NCBI GenBank assembly: GCA_900555015.1
Contig: USJL01000008.1
Location: 7,811 to 71,810, forward strand
Source of the DNA: an uncultured Oscillospiraceae bacterium
Lineage (GTDB): Bacteria > Bacillota > Clostridia > Oscillospirales > Acutalibacteraceae
Direction: 5' to 3'
Length of the DNA stretch: 64,000 bases
Shown: positions 27,740 to 35,990 of the stretch, piece by piece
Position numbering within the stretch: position 1 is the stretch's first letter
Layout: every line of letters starts with the position of its first letter
Notes under the pieces: generated by a model
Databases searched by the model: none
The model's input: the letters and a program-made list of their open reading frames with translations, nothing else
What the model was told of the DNA's origin: nothing
Made by a program: the position numbers and the translations under genes

Positions 27740-27768
27740 TTGCATTTATTTACAACTTGTGATATATT
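27740..27768 (+). promoter_or_regulatory. Promoter of rplS
   Basis: TTGCAT, 17-nt spacer, TATATT with an extended TGA. Transcription should start near 27775, giving a leader of about 120 nt. Confidence 0.85.
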
Positions 27769-27774
27769 ATTTGA

Positions 27775-27893
27775 GCATTTGTTCCGTTGCTTCCTTGCAA
27801 CGAGTTAAATGAATTGCATTATGCATTTAAGTGGATGGTCCTCTTTCAATTATTTGTTATGAACATCTATAAATTAAAAAGGAGGAAATTTTA
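27775..27893 (+). promoter_or_regulatory. Structured 5' leader of rplS (probable L19 leader)
   Basis: Three helices can be drawn by hand. TGTTC (27780-27784) pairs with GAACA (27861-27865) and closes a junction. CGTTGC (27785-27790) pairs with GCAACG (27797-27802), and TTAAATG (27805-27811) pairs with CATTTAA (27824-27830). Ribosomal protein L19 leaders that bind the protein and control its own synthesis are known in Bacillota, and this sits at the expected place. The strong GGAGG lies downstream of the junction. Whether it matches the known L19 leader consensus needs a covariance-model search. Confidence 0.6.
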
Positions 27894-28235
27894 ATGGACG
27901 CATTAAAGATTATCGAAGCATCCAGCATGAAAAAAGAACTTCCGGAATTTTCAGTAGGTGATACTGTAAGAGTCGGCGTTCGTATTCGTGAAGGTAAAAA
28001 CGAAAGAGTTCAAATGTTTGAAGGAACAGTAATCGCAATCAAAGGCTCCGGCATTTCAAAAACTTTCACTGTTCGTCGTTTATCATACGGCGTTGGTATC
28101 GAAAGAGTTTTCCCAATGCATTCAGCTAATGTTGATTCGGTTAAAGTTATTCGTAAAGGTAAAGTTCGTCGTGCTAAACTTTACTACCTCAGAGACAGAG
28201 TTGGTAAAGCAGCAAAAGTTAAGGAAGACATTTAA
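27894..28235 (+). CDS. rplS: 50S ribosomal protein L19
   Basis: L19 lies at the interface of the 30S and 50S subunits. The protein has the family blocks [48 protein letters not shown] and [16 protein letters not shown]. The length of 113 aa is standard. A strong AAGGAGG precedes the ATG. It is monocistronic here, between a structured leader and a strong terminator; the usual trmD-rimM partners are not adjacent. Confidence 0.98.
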   Translation: MDALKIIEASSMKKELPEFSVGDTVRVGVRIREGKNERVQMFEGTVIAIKGSGISKTFTVRRLSYGVGIERVFPMHSANVDSVKVIRKGKVRRAKLYYLRDRVGKAAKVKEDI

Positions 28236-28244
28236 CTTGAATTT

Positions 28245-28277
28245 ACAACCGTCTTTTTTAAGACGGTTGTTTTTTTT
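28245..28277 (+). terminator. Terminator of rplS
   Basis: ACAACCGTCTT and AAGACGGTTGT form an 11-bp stem with a TTTT loop and a 7-nt T-run. Confidence 0.95.
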
Positions 28278-28323
28278 ATGTTTTTTTGTTATTATAATAA
28301 TATTAAGTTGCGGAGGTGTGCGC

Positions 28324-29190
28324 ATGCCTGATTTTCAAAAGCAATATGTTCAGTGGTTTCCGGGCCATATGGCAAAAACAAGGCGCCTTATAAAGGAAAG
28401 CTTAAATTTAGTTGACGGCGTTATTGAAATTGTTGATGCCAGAATTCCGGAATCAAGTTCTAATCCGGAATTAAGCGAAATTATTAAGAAAAAGCCAAAA
28501 ATAATTCTTTTAAACAAATGCGATGTTGCAGATGAAAACGCAACTAAAATGTGGATAAATTATTATAAATCAAAAGGAATTTATGCTCTTGCCGTAGATT
28601 GCAGAACAGGCAAGGGATTAAATCAATTTATTCCTACTTGCAAAAAAGCTTTAAAAGATGTTATTAACAAAAATGAAGCCCGTGGAATGGCAGGTAAATC
28701 GTTAAGGTTTATGGTTGTCGGAATACCAAACACAGGTAAATCATCGTTTATAAATCGAATGGCAGGAAAGAATAAAGCCGTTGTTGCAGACAGGGCCGGA
28801 GTTACAAGAAATAATCAATGGTTTAATGTAGGAAACGGCATCGAACTTTTAGATACTCCCGGCGTTTTATGGCCGAAATTTGAAGACCCGTCTGTTGGAG
28901 ACAAACTTGCGTTTATTGGTTCGGTTAAAGATGAAGTTACAGATTTGGAAAGTTTATCTTGCAGATTATTGAATGTTTTAAAAACAACAAATCCCCAAAT
29001 GATTGAAAACAGATATAAAATATCAGATTTTGAAAATCTGGAAGGTTGGGAAATTTTAGAATTAATTGGAAAAAAACGTGGCTTTTTAATAAAAGGTGGA
29101 GAAATCAATTATGAACGTGCCGCCGCGATAGTTTGTGATGAATTCAGAGGAGGAAAACTTGGCAGAATCAGCCTTGAATTACCGGAATAA
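28324..29190 (+). CDS. rbgA: Ribosome biogenesis GTPase RbgA (YlqF)
   Basis: RbgA is needed for late 50S assembly in Bacillus. The GTPase motifs appear in permuted order: LLNKCD (G4) near residue 60, then GIPNTGKSS (G1) near 138 and LDTPGVLWP (G3) near 180. YVQWFPGHMAKTRR is the family N-terminus. The 288-aa length is normal. ATG 28324 is chosen for GGAGGTG at 28312-28318; a longer in-frame extension would run back into rplS. It heads a tight rbgA-rnhB-yraN unit, with rnhB starting inside the rbgA stop codon. Confidence 0.95.
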   Translation: MPDFQKQYVQWFPGHMAKTRRLIKESLNLVDGVIEIVDARIPESSSNPELSEIIKKKPKIILLNKCDVADENATKMWINYYKSKGIYALAVDCRTGKGLNQFIPTCKKALKDVINKNEARGMAGKSLRFMVVGIPNTGKSSFINRMAGKNKAVVADRAGVTRNNQWFNVGNGIELLDTPGVLWPKFEDPSVGDKLAFIGSVKDEVTDLESLSCRLLNVLKTTNPQMIENRYKISDFENLEGWEILELIGKKRGFLIKGGEINYERAAAIVCDEFRGGKLGRISLELPE

Positions 29191-29792
29191 TGGATTGGTT
29201 ATTATATGAAAATGAAATGATAAATAAAGGTTACGATATAATTTGCGGCGTTGATGAAGCCGGTAGGGGACCGCTTGCCGGACCTGTTTATGCTGCCGCT
29301 GTTATATTGCCGAAAGGACATATAATTGAAGGTGTTAACGACTCAAAAAAGATATCGGAAAAAAAGCGAGAGTATCTTTACGATAAGATTATTGACGAAT
29401 GTATTTGTTATTCAATAGCATCTGCAAATGAAAAAGAAATAGACGAAATCAATATATTACAGGCAACATTTCTTGCTATGAAGCGTGCTGTTGACGGATT
29501 GAAAATACAACCGCAAATCGCTTTAATTGACGGAAATCAAAAACCGCCGCTTGATATTGATGCTTTAACTGTAGTTAAAGGAGATGCCAAATCTGCGTCT
29601 ATTGCCGCCGCATCTATATTAGCCAAAGTTTCGAGAGACAGATATATGATTGAAATGGCAAAAAAATATCCTGAATACCAATTTGAAAAGCACAAAGGAT
29701 ACGGCACGAAATTACATTACGAAATGATTAACGAACACGGTATCTGCGATATTCACAGAAAAACTTTTTTAAAAAAGGTACTAAACAAATGA
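29190..29792 (+). CDS. rnhB: Ribonuclease HII
   Basis: RNase HII removes ribonucleotides embedded in DNA and RNA-DNA hybrids. Catalytic motifs are CGVDEAGRGPLAGPV (Asp-Glu), ALIDGN (Asp), and the KGDAKSASIAAASILAK block. HKGYGTKLHYE is the conserved C-terminal motif. The length of 200 aa is typical. The ATG overlaps the rbgA stop (TAATG), and its stop overlaps the yraN start, so the three genes are translationally coupled. Confidence 0.97.
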   Translation: MDWLLYENEMINKGYDIICGVDEAGRGPLAGPVYAAAVILPKGHIIEGVNDSKKISEKKREYLYDKIIDECICYSIASANEKEIDEINILQATFLAMKRAVDGLKIQPQIALIDGNQKPPLDIDALTVVKGDAKSASIAAASILAKVSRDRYMIEMAKKYPEYQFEKHKGYGTKLHYEMINEHGICDIHRKTFLKKVLNK

Positions 29793-30142
29793 ATTCATTG
29801 GGCAAACTTGCTGAATTAAAAGCTTGTGATTACCTTGAAAAAAGGCATTACAAACTTTTAAGCGCCAATTATCGGTCAAGATTCGGTGAAATAGATTTAA
29901 TTATGAAAAAAGGCAAATATATCTGTTTTATCGAAGTAAAAATGCGAAACGAAAAATCAATTGCTTCGCCAAAGGAGTTTGTTACTCAAAGCAAACAAAA
30001 CAAAATTGTAAAAACTGCACAGTGCTATTTAATGTCTAATAACACAAAATTACAGCCAAGATTTGACGTTGTAGAGGTTTTTTGCGAAAATAACGTGATA
30101 AAATCAATAAAACACCTTGAAAATGCCTTTCAGTTATATTAA
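29789..30142 (+). CDS. yraN: UPF0102 (YraN) endonuclease-like protein
   Basis: A 117-aa protein of the YraN family, with a restriction-endonuclease-like fold. The core motifs LGKLAELKACDYL, RFGEIDLIMKKG and CFIEVKMR are complete. The biological role is unclear; a link with recombination or DNA uptake has been suggested for relatives. It starts within the 4-nt overlap with rnhB, in the common rnhB-yraN order. Confidence 0.93.
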   Translation: MNSLGKLAELKACDYLEKRHYKLLSANYRSRFGEIDLIMKKGKYICFIEVKMRNEKSIASPKEFVTQSKQNKIVKTAQCYLMSNNTKLQPRFDVVEVFCENNVIKSIKHLENAFQLY

Positions 30143-30176
30143 AATGTTACAGTATAAATTATAGGAGAGTGAGATT

Positions 30177-31673
30177 ATGCTTTACACATCAACTCGAGAT
30201 AAATCAATAAAGGTAACCGCAGCGCAAGCTATTGCACAGGGAATAAGCGAAGAAGGCGGCCTTTTTGTTCCTTGTGAATTACCAAAATTCACTGTTGAAC
30301 AAATAAGCAATATGGTTTCAATGTCTTACATTGATAGGGCAAAAACCATTTTAAAAGAATTTTTAACTGATTTTACGGAAGATGAAATTAATTATTGCGT
30401 AGAAGGTGCATACAAGGAAGATAAGTTTTCTTCTAAAGCAGTTGCTCCTACCGTTAATATTAACAAAAATGAAAATATTCTTGAATTATGGCACGGTCCT
30501 ACTTGTGCGTTTAAGGATATGGCACTTCAGCTTTTGCCTTATCTTATGACTGTTTCGGCAAAAAAGACGGCGGAAGGCAAAACAATAGTAATTCTTGTTG
30601 CTACTTCCGGCGATACCGGTAAAGCCGCTCTTGAAGGATTTAAAGATGTGGATAAAACCAAAATCCTTGTTTTTTATCCTGTAGATGGCGTTTCACCTAT
30701 GCAAAAGCTTCAAATGACCACTCAAGAAGGAAATAACGTTTCCGTTTGTGCAATTAACGGAAATTTTGACGATGCTCAAAGTGCTGTTAAATCCATTTTT
30801 ACAAACAGCGATATTAAAAATGAGCTTGCAAAGAAAAATATGATGTTTTCTTCTGCAAATTCAATCAACTGGGGTCGACTTGTGCCTCAAATCGTTTATT
30901 ACTTTTCAACTTATTGCGATATGATTTCTCTTGGTCAGATTAAAGCCGGAGATGAAATTAATGTTGTTGTTCCTACAGGTAATTTTGGTAATATCCTTGC
31001 AGGTTACTACGCAAAACTTATGGGTGTTCCGATTAAAAAACTTGTTTGCGCTTCAAACTCAAACAATGTTTTAACAGATTTTCTTAAAACAGGAACTTAT
31101 AATAAAAACAGAGCATTTTACACAACAACTTCTCCAAGTATGGATATTCTTATTTCATCAAACCTTGAAAGACTGTTATATCACATGAGCGGGGAAGACG
31201 ACAAACTTGTTTCTTCTTTAATGGCAGAACTTTCATCAAACGGAAAATATTCTGTTTCCGAAGAACTAATTAACAAGATTCAATCTGTATTTGATGCAGG
31301 CTTTACTGCAGAAAAAGATGTTGATAAAACCATTAAAGAACATTTTGATAATTACAAATATCTTTGCGACACTCATACTGCTGTTGCAGTTAATGTGTAT
31401 GAACAATATGTAAACTCAACAGGCGATGATATTCCAACAGTTATTGATTCAACAGCGTCACCTTACAAATTCTCAAAAAGTGTTCTTACAGCTGTATTAG
31501 ACGGAAAAGAACCGGAACTTGATGAGTTTGACATGGTAGATGAACTTAATAAAGTTACAGGTGCGGATGTACCGAAGCCGCTTGCAAATTTAAAAAACAA
31601 AACTGTTAGATTTAATAATGTTTGCAACAAAGAAGATATGAGTAAAATGGTTTTCAGTTTACTTGATTTATAA
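30177..31673 (+). CDS. thrC: Threonine synthase
   Basis: ThrC makes threonine from O-phosphohomoserine with PLP. The PLP lysine lies in TCAFKDMALQLLP, the N-terminal signature is YTSTRDKS and AIAQGISEEGGLFVP, and VATSGDTGKAALEGF binds the phosphate. The 498-aa length matches the longer bacterial/fungal-type threonine synthase. ATG 30177 follows AGGAGAG. No T-box or riboswitch is seen in the 34-nt gap after yraN. It ends at a strong bidirectional terminator. Confidence 0.96.
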   Translation: MLYTSTRDKSIKVTAAQAIAQGISEEGGLFVPCELPKFTVEQISNMVSMSYIDRAKTILKEFLTDFTEDEINYCVEGAYKEDKFSSKAVAPTVNINKNENILELWHGPTCAFKDMALQLLPYLMTVSAKKTAEGKTIVILVATSGDTGKAALEGFKDVDKTKILVFYPVDGVSPMQKLQMTTQEGNNVSVCAINGNFDDAQSAVKSIFTNSDIKNELAKKNMMFSSANSINWGRLVPQIVYYFSTYCDMISLGQIKAGDEINVVVPTGNFGNILAGYYAKLMGVPIKKLVCASNSNNVLTDFLKTGTYNKNRAFYTTTSPSMDILISSNLERLLYHMSGEDDKLVSSLMAELSSNGKYSVSEELINKIQSVFDAGFTAEKDVDKTIKEHFDNYKYLCDTHTAVAVNVYEQYVNSTGDDIPTVIDSTASPYKFSKSVLTAVLDGKEPELDEFDMVDELNKVTGADVPKPLANLKNKTVRFNNVCNKEDMSKMVFSLLDL

Positions 31674-31677
31674 AAAT

Positions 31678-31706
31678 AAACGGCTCTGTTGTAACAGAGC
31701 CGTTTT
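31678..31706. terminator. Bidirectional terminator between thrC and the DUF1540 gene
   Basis: AAACGGCTCTG pairs with CAGAGCCGTTT across a short loop. There is a T-rich tract on each side, so it serves the two convergent genes. Confidence 0.88.
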
Positions 31707-31712
31707 GTTGTT

Positions 31713-31880
31713 TTATTGGCAACTGCAATTTTCGTCGCACTTAAATGTTTCACACTTTGTTTCTGCTGTTTTTGTTGCTGAACTGTTACCTACCGTAATA
31801 TGACCGGCTGTACAACAGTTTGCCATATCATGGTAAACACAATTCTTTACTTCGCAAGAGATTCCTTTAATTTCGTCCAT
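31713..31880 (-). CDS. DUF1540 small cysteine-rich protein
   Basis: A 55-aa protein read on the minus strand: it begins MDEIKGISCEVKNCVYHD, has NCCTAGHITVG, and ends KCETFKCDENCSCQ. The Cys spacing (CEVKNC, NCCTA, KCETF) matches the DUF1540 family of small, probably metal-binding proteins common in spore-forming Bacillota. The ATG at 31880 has AAGGGAG at 31889-31895 and an extended -10-like TGATATAAA farther upstream. The function of the family is unknown. It is convergent with thrC and shares its terminator. Confidence 0.85.
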   Translation of the reverse strand: MDEIKGISCEVKNCVYHDMANCCTAGHITVGNSSATKTAETKCETFKCDENCSCQ

Positions 31881-31960
31881 TTTGTTCACTCCCTTCTTTT
31901 ATATCATTAGCGAAATGCTGTTTTTTATTCAAAGTAAAATTTTTTCTATTTGGTGATTAT

Positions 31961-32647
31961 ATGTCTTTATTTGCTATAGCAGACACTCATTTATCGTTCG
32001 GAACAAATAAACCGATGGATACATTTGAGGGTTGGCAAAATTATACTGAAAAATTAAAAAAGAATTGGAATAAAGTTGTTGATTCAGATGATGACGTAAT
32101 AATTGCAGGCGATATAAGTTGGGCGATGAATTTTGAAGAATTAAAACCTGATTTTGATTTTATTGAAAATTTAAACGGCAATAAAATTATACTAAAGGGA
32201 AACCATGATTATTGGTGGAATACGCTGTCAAAAATGAATCGGTTTTTAGCAGATAATCAGTATAAAACAATTAAATTTTTACATAATAATTCGTTTATTG
32301 CAGGGAATATATCTGTTTGCGGTTCAAGAGGCTGGATGTTTGAAAGTGATGATGAATTTGACGAAAAAGTTTTAAATCGTGAAGTTATGAGAATAAGAAG
32401 AAGTTTAGAATCGGCAACTTGCAATGAAAAATTTGTTTTTCTGCATTATCCCCCTGTTACAACTAATTCTGTTTGTAAAGAAATTATCGATTTGTTAAAG
32501 GAATTCGGTATAAAAAAATGTTATTTTGGGCATCTTCACGGAGAAGCGGCAAAATATGTTAAAGAGGGAAATATTGAAGAAATTGACTTTAAATTGATTT
32601 CGTGCGACAGATTAAATTTTGCACCCTATTTAATTAATAAATATTAA
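31961..32647 (+). CDS. Calcineurin-like metallophosphoesterase
   Basis: A 228-aa cytoplasmic phosphoesterase. The two-metal active site is complete: IADTHL (Asp and His), IAGDISWAM (Asp), LKGNHDYWW (Asn-His), FLHYPP (His) and FGHLHG (His-x-His). The start ATG follows TTTGGTGA. The substrate is unknown; relatives act on nucleotides, proteins or cyclic nucleotides. It is alone between thrC and tig. Confidence 0.88.
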   Translation: MSLFAIADTHLSFGTNKPMDTFEGWQNYTEKLKKNWNKVVDSDDDVIIAGDISWAMNFEELKPDFDFIENLNGNKIILKGNHDYWWNTLSKMNRFLADNQYKTIKFLHNNSFIAGNISVCGSRGWMFESDDEFDEKVLNREVMRIRRSLESATCNEKFVFLHYPPVTTNSVCKEIIDLLKEFGIKKCYFGHLHGEAAKYVKEGNIEEIDFKLISCDRLNFAPYLINKY

Positions 32648-32648
32648 C

Positions 32649-32677
32649 TTGAAAAAGTTATATGTATATGTTATAAT
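32649..32677 (+). promoter_or_regulatory. Promoter of tig
   Basis: TTGAAA, 17-nt spacer, TATAAT, with an extended TGT before the -10. No CIRCE or CtsR site is visible next to it. Confidence 0.88.
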
Positions 32678-32719
32678 GCCTATTCGGTGATTAATAAAAA
32701 ATTTTAAGGAGGTCATATT

Positions 32720-34000
32720 ATGGCACTTAAATCATCTAATAAAGTAGATACAAATACTTACGAAATTGAAGTAACCGTTGACAGCGAAACTTTCAACGAC
32801 GCTTGTAAAAAAGCTTATTTAAAAGGCAGAAAAGACATTCAGATTCCCGGCTTTAGAAAAGGTAAAGCAACTCAGGGAATGATTGAAAAAATGTACGGTG
32901 AAGGCGCTTTCTTTGAAGAAGCTCTTGACATTGTATATCCCGATGCTGTTTCTTCAGCTATTGAAGAAGCAGAACTTAAGGTTGTTGACGCTCCGTTTGA
33001 CCTTGAAATTCCTGTAATGAGCAAAGCCGAAGGTGTAGAAATGAAAATGAAAGTTACTACATACCCGGAAGTTAAGCTTGGTAAGTACAAAGAGTTGGAA
33101 GCTACAAAACTTTCTACAGAAGCTACAGATGAAGATGTAGAAAACGAACTTAAGCAAATGCAAGAAAGAAATTCTCGCCTTATTGATGTAACCGATAGGG
33201 CTGCAAAAATGGGTGATACTGCAACTATTGATTTTGAAGGATTTACAGACGGTGTTGCATTTGACGGCGGCAAAGGTGAAAATTATCCTCTTGAACTCGG
33301 TTCGGGTTCATTTATTCCGGGCTTCGAAGAACAAGTTGCAGGTCATAAGGTAGATGAAGAATTTGATGTTAATGTAACATTCCCGGAAGAATATGCAGAA
33401 GAACTTGCAGGCAAAGAAGCAGTATTTAAATGCAAAATTCATGAAATCAAATCAAAGGAATTGCCGGAGCTTGATGATGAATTTGCAAAGGATGTTTCTG
33501 AATTTGATACTCTTGACGAAGTTAAAGAAGATCTTAAAAAGCAAATCAGCGAGAAAAAAGAAAATGACGCTAAATATGACCTTGAAAACCAACTTTTAGA
33601 ACAAGTTGTTGAAGGTATGGAAGCAGAAATTCCAGAATGTATGTTTGCAAAAAGAACTGATGAAATGATTCAAGATTATGCATACAGACTTCAAATGCAA
33701 GGTCTTGACCTTGAAACATATCTTAAATATATGGGTCAGGATATGGATGCATTTAAGGCTTCATTTAAAGACGGTGCAGAAAAGCAAGTTAAGGTTTCAA
33801 TCGCACTTGCAGCTATTATTGATGCAGAAAATATTGAAGTAACCGATGAAGAAATTGACGCTGAAGCAGCTAAAATCGGCGAACAATACGGAATGGATGC
33901 AGAACAAGTTAAAAAGGCTGTTCCTGCAGAACAATTAGTTGAAGATATTAAGCGTAACAAGGCTGTTGATTTAATTGTTGAATCTGCAGTTATTAAATAA
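32720..34000 (+). CDS. tig: Trigger factor
   Basis: Trigger factor is the ribosome-bound chaperone and peptidyl-prolyl isomerase. The N-terminal ribosome-binding loop reads [11 protein letters not shown], close to the family FRxGxxP but with Thr at the Pro position. The FKBP-type domain (residues of about 150-245) has [10 protein letters not shown] and [14 protein letters not shown] helical C-terminal chaperone domain completes the 426 aa. The start follows AAGGAGG. It heads a tig-clpP-clpX-lon-ysxC block, the usual order in Clostridia. Confidence 0.97.
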   Translation: MALKSSNKVDTNTYEIEVTVDSETFNDACKKAYLKGRKDIQIPGFRKGKATQGMIEKMYGEGAFFEEALDIVYPDAVSSAIEEAELKVVDAPFDLEIPVMSKAEGVEMKMKVTTYPEVKLGKYKELEATKLSTEATDEDVENELKQMQERNSRLIDVTDRAAKMGDTATIDFEGFTDGVAFDGGKGENYPLELGSGSFIPGFEEQVAGHKVDEEFDVNVTFPEEYAEELAGKEAVFKCKIHEIKSKELPELDDEFAKDVSEFDTLDEVKEDLKKQISEKKENDAKYDLENQLLEQVVEGMEAEIPECMFAKRTDEMIQDYAYRLQMQGLDLETYLKYMGQDMDAFKASFKDGAEKQVKVSIALAAIIDAENIEVTDEEIDAEAAKIGEQYGMDAEQVKKAVPAEQLVEDIKRNKAVDLIVESAVIK

Positions 34001-34026
34001 TTATTTTATTAAAAGGTAGTGATTTT

Positions 34027-34608
34027 ATGGCATTAGTACCATATGTTCTTGAACAAACCGGCAACGGCGAACGTTCAATGGATATTTTTTCAAGACTCTT
34101 AAACGACAGAATTATTGTTCTTTCAGATGAAGTTAATTCTCAAACAGCTTCTTTAGTTGTGGCACAGTTGCTTTTTCTTGAAAGCCAAGACAGTGAAAAA
34201 GACATTAGTCTTTACATCAATTCACCGGGTGGTTCTGTAACAGACGGTATGGCAATTTACGATACAATGCAGTACATTAAATGTGATGTATCAACAATAT
34301 GCATCGGTATGGCAGCATCTATGGGTGCGTTCTTACTTTCAAGCGGTGCAAAAGGCAAAAGAATTTGCCTTCCTAATGCAGAAGTAATGATTCATCAACC
34401 GTTAGGTCAAACAAAGGGTCAGGCAACAGAAATTGAAATTGCTGCAAAACATATTTTGAAAACAAAAGAAAAATTAAATCAAATTCTTGCAAACAACTGC
34501 GGAAAAACAGTTGAAGAACTTGCAAAAGACACAGACAGAGATAATTGGCTTTCAGCACAAGAAGCACTTGAATACGGCCTTGTTGATAAGGTTATTGACA
34601 AAAGATAA
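34027..34608 (+). CDS. clpP: ATP-dependent Clp protease proteolytic subunit ClpP
   Basis: ClpP forms the double-ring peptidase that works with ClpX. The catalytic Ser is in [11 protein letters not shown], the His in MIHQPLGQ and the Asp in the DTDRDNW region. The length of 193 aa is standard with no long propeptide. It starts 26 nt after tig and is followed 18 nt later by clpX. Confidence 0.97.
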   Translation: MALVPYVLEQTGNGERSMDIFSRLLNDRIIVLSDEVNSQTASLVVAQLLFLESQDSEKDISLYINSPGGSVTDGMAIYDTMQYIKCDVSTICIGMAASMGAFLLSSGAKGKRICLPNAEVMIHQPLGQTKGQATEIEIAAKHILKTKEKLNQILANNCGKTVEELAKDTDRDNWLSAQEALEYGLVDKVIDKR

Positions 34609-34626
34609 TAATTCGGAGTTGTAACT

Positions 34627-35910
34627 ATGGCACGAGATGAAGGAAGAAATCATATTGCAAGATGTTCGTTTTGCGGAAAATCCGAATCTATGGTTCACAA
34701 GTTAATAGAGGGTCCGGGCGTTTTTATTTGCGACGAATGTATAAGTCTTTGCAATAATCTTATTGCCGATTCATCAAGAGGTACAAAACCGTCAGGTAAC
34801 AATGAAAAAGACGTTGTTCTTCCTACACCGGAAGAAATCAAGGCAAAACTTGATGAATACGTAATCGGTCAGGATAAAGCAAAAATTGCTTTATCCGTGG
34901 CTGTTTATAATCATTATAAACGTATTTATTCAAATACAAACAATGATGTTGAACTTCAAAAAAGTAACATTTTGCTTTTAGGTCCAACCGGTGTAGGCAA
35001 AACTATGCTTGCACAAACTCTTGCCAAAATATTAAACGTACCTTTTGCAATTGCTGATGCTACAACATTAACTGAAGCAGGCTATGTTGGCGAAGATGTT
35101 GAAAACATTCTTTTAAGATTAATTCAAGCTGCCGATTTTGATGTTGAAAAGGCACAAAAAGGCATTATTTATGTTGATGAAATTGATAAAATTTCACGTA
35201 AGTCCGAAAACCGTTCAATTACAAGAGATGTAAGCGGTGAAGGCGTTCAGCAAGCGTTATTAAAAATTTTGGAAGGCACTGTTTCAAACGTTCCTCCGGG
35301 AGGCGGCAGAAAACATCCTCAACAAGAGTTTATTCAAATTGATACATCTAATATTTTATTTATTTGCGGCGGCGCATTTGACGGAATAGATAAAATCATT
35401 GAAAAACGCATTGGTTCTAAATCAATGGGCTTTGGTGCCGATATTGAAACTGAAAAATTAGATGAAAATCAAATTTTAAAAAAAGCAGTTCAACACGACC
35501 TTGTTAAGTACGGACTTATTCCTGAACTTATAGGTCGTATTCCGGTTATTACAGTTCTTGATAATCTTGATAAAGACGCATTGGTTAAAATAATGACTGA
35601 GCCTAAAAACTCAATTGTTAAGCAATATAAAAAATTGTTTGAATTTGACGATGTTGAACTTGAGTTTAAAAAAGAAGCATTAGAGGCAGTAGCGGATATA
35701 ACTCTTGAGAGAAAAACCGGGGCACGTGGATTAAGAAGTGTTCTTGAAGGTGTTTTAACAGATTTAATGTATAAAATTCCCAGCGACCCAACTGTTGAAA
35801 AGGTAATAATTACCGAAGATACGGTAAAATTCGGTAAAGAGCCTATAATTTTAAAAAATCCGTCAAAAGAAAAGAAAGTATTAACTTCCTCTTCTATTAA
35901 AAACGCATAA
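34627..35910 (+). CDS. clpX: ATP-dependent Clp protease ATPase subunit ClpX
   Basis: ClpX unfolds proteins and feeds them to ClpP. The N-terminal zinc-binding domain has RCSFCGKSE and [10 protein letters not shown]. The AAA domain has GPTGVGKT, Walker [10 protein letters not shown] and the pore GYVGEDV motif. The 427-aa protein is complete. It ends at a hairpin terminator that overlaps the -35 of the lon promoter. Confidence 0.97.
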   Translation: MARDEGRNHIARCSFCGKSESMVHKLIEGPGVFICDECISLCNNLIADSSRGTKPSGNNEKDVVLPTPEEIKAKLDEYVIGQDKAKIALSVAVYNHYKRIYSNTNNDVELQKSNILLLGPTGVGKTMLAQTLAKILNVPFAIADATTLTEAGYVGEDVENILLRLIQAADFDVEKAQKGIIYVDEIDKISRKSENRSITRDVSGEGVQQALLKILEGTVSNVPPGGGRKHPQQEFIQIDTSNILFICGGAFDGIDKIIEKRIGSKSMGFGADIETEKLDENQILKKAVQHDLVKYGLIPELIGRIPVITVLDNLDKDALVKIMTEPKNSIVKQYKKLFEFDDVELEFKKEALEAVADITLERKTGARGLRSVLEGVLTDLMYKIPSDPTVEKVIITEDTVKFGKEPIILKNPSKEKKVLTSSSIKNA

Positions 35911-35919
35911 TTTATAATA

Positions 35920-35947
35920 AAAGGTAAGCAGTTGCTTGCCTTTTTAT
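35920..35947 (+). terminator. Terminator after clpX
   Basis: AAGGTAAGCA and TGCTTGCCTT form a 10-bp stem (one G-T pair) and a T-run. The descending arm doubles as the -35 of the lon promoter. Confidence 0.85.
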
Positions 35948-35964
35948 TATTTTTATTATATAAT
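35936..35964 (+). promoter_or_regulatory. Promoter of lon
   Basis: TTGCCT, 17-nt spacer, TATAAT. The -35 is embedded in the clpX terminator stem. Confidence 0.7.
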
Positions 35965-35990
35965 ATTTGCAACTTTGTTTAGGTGATGCT

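Noticed and set aside
30143..30176. T-box or riboswitch before thrC
   Set aside because: Only 34 nt lie between yraN and thrC, too short for any such element.
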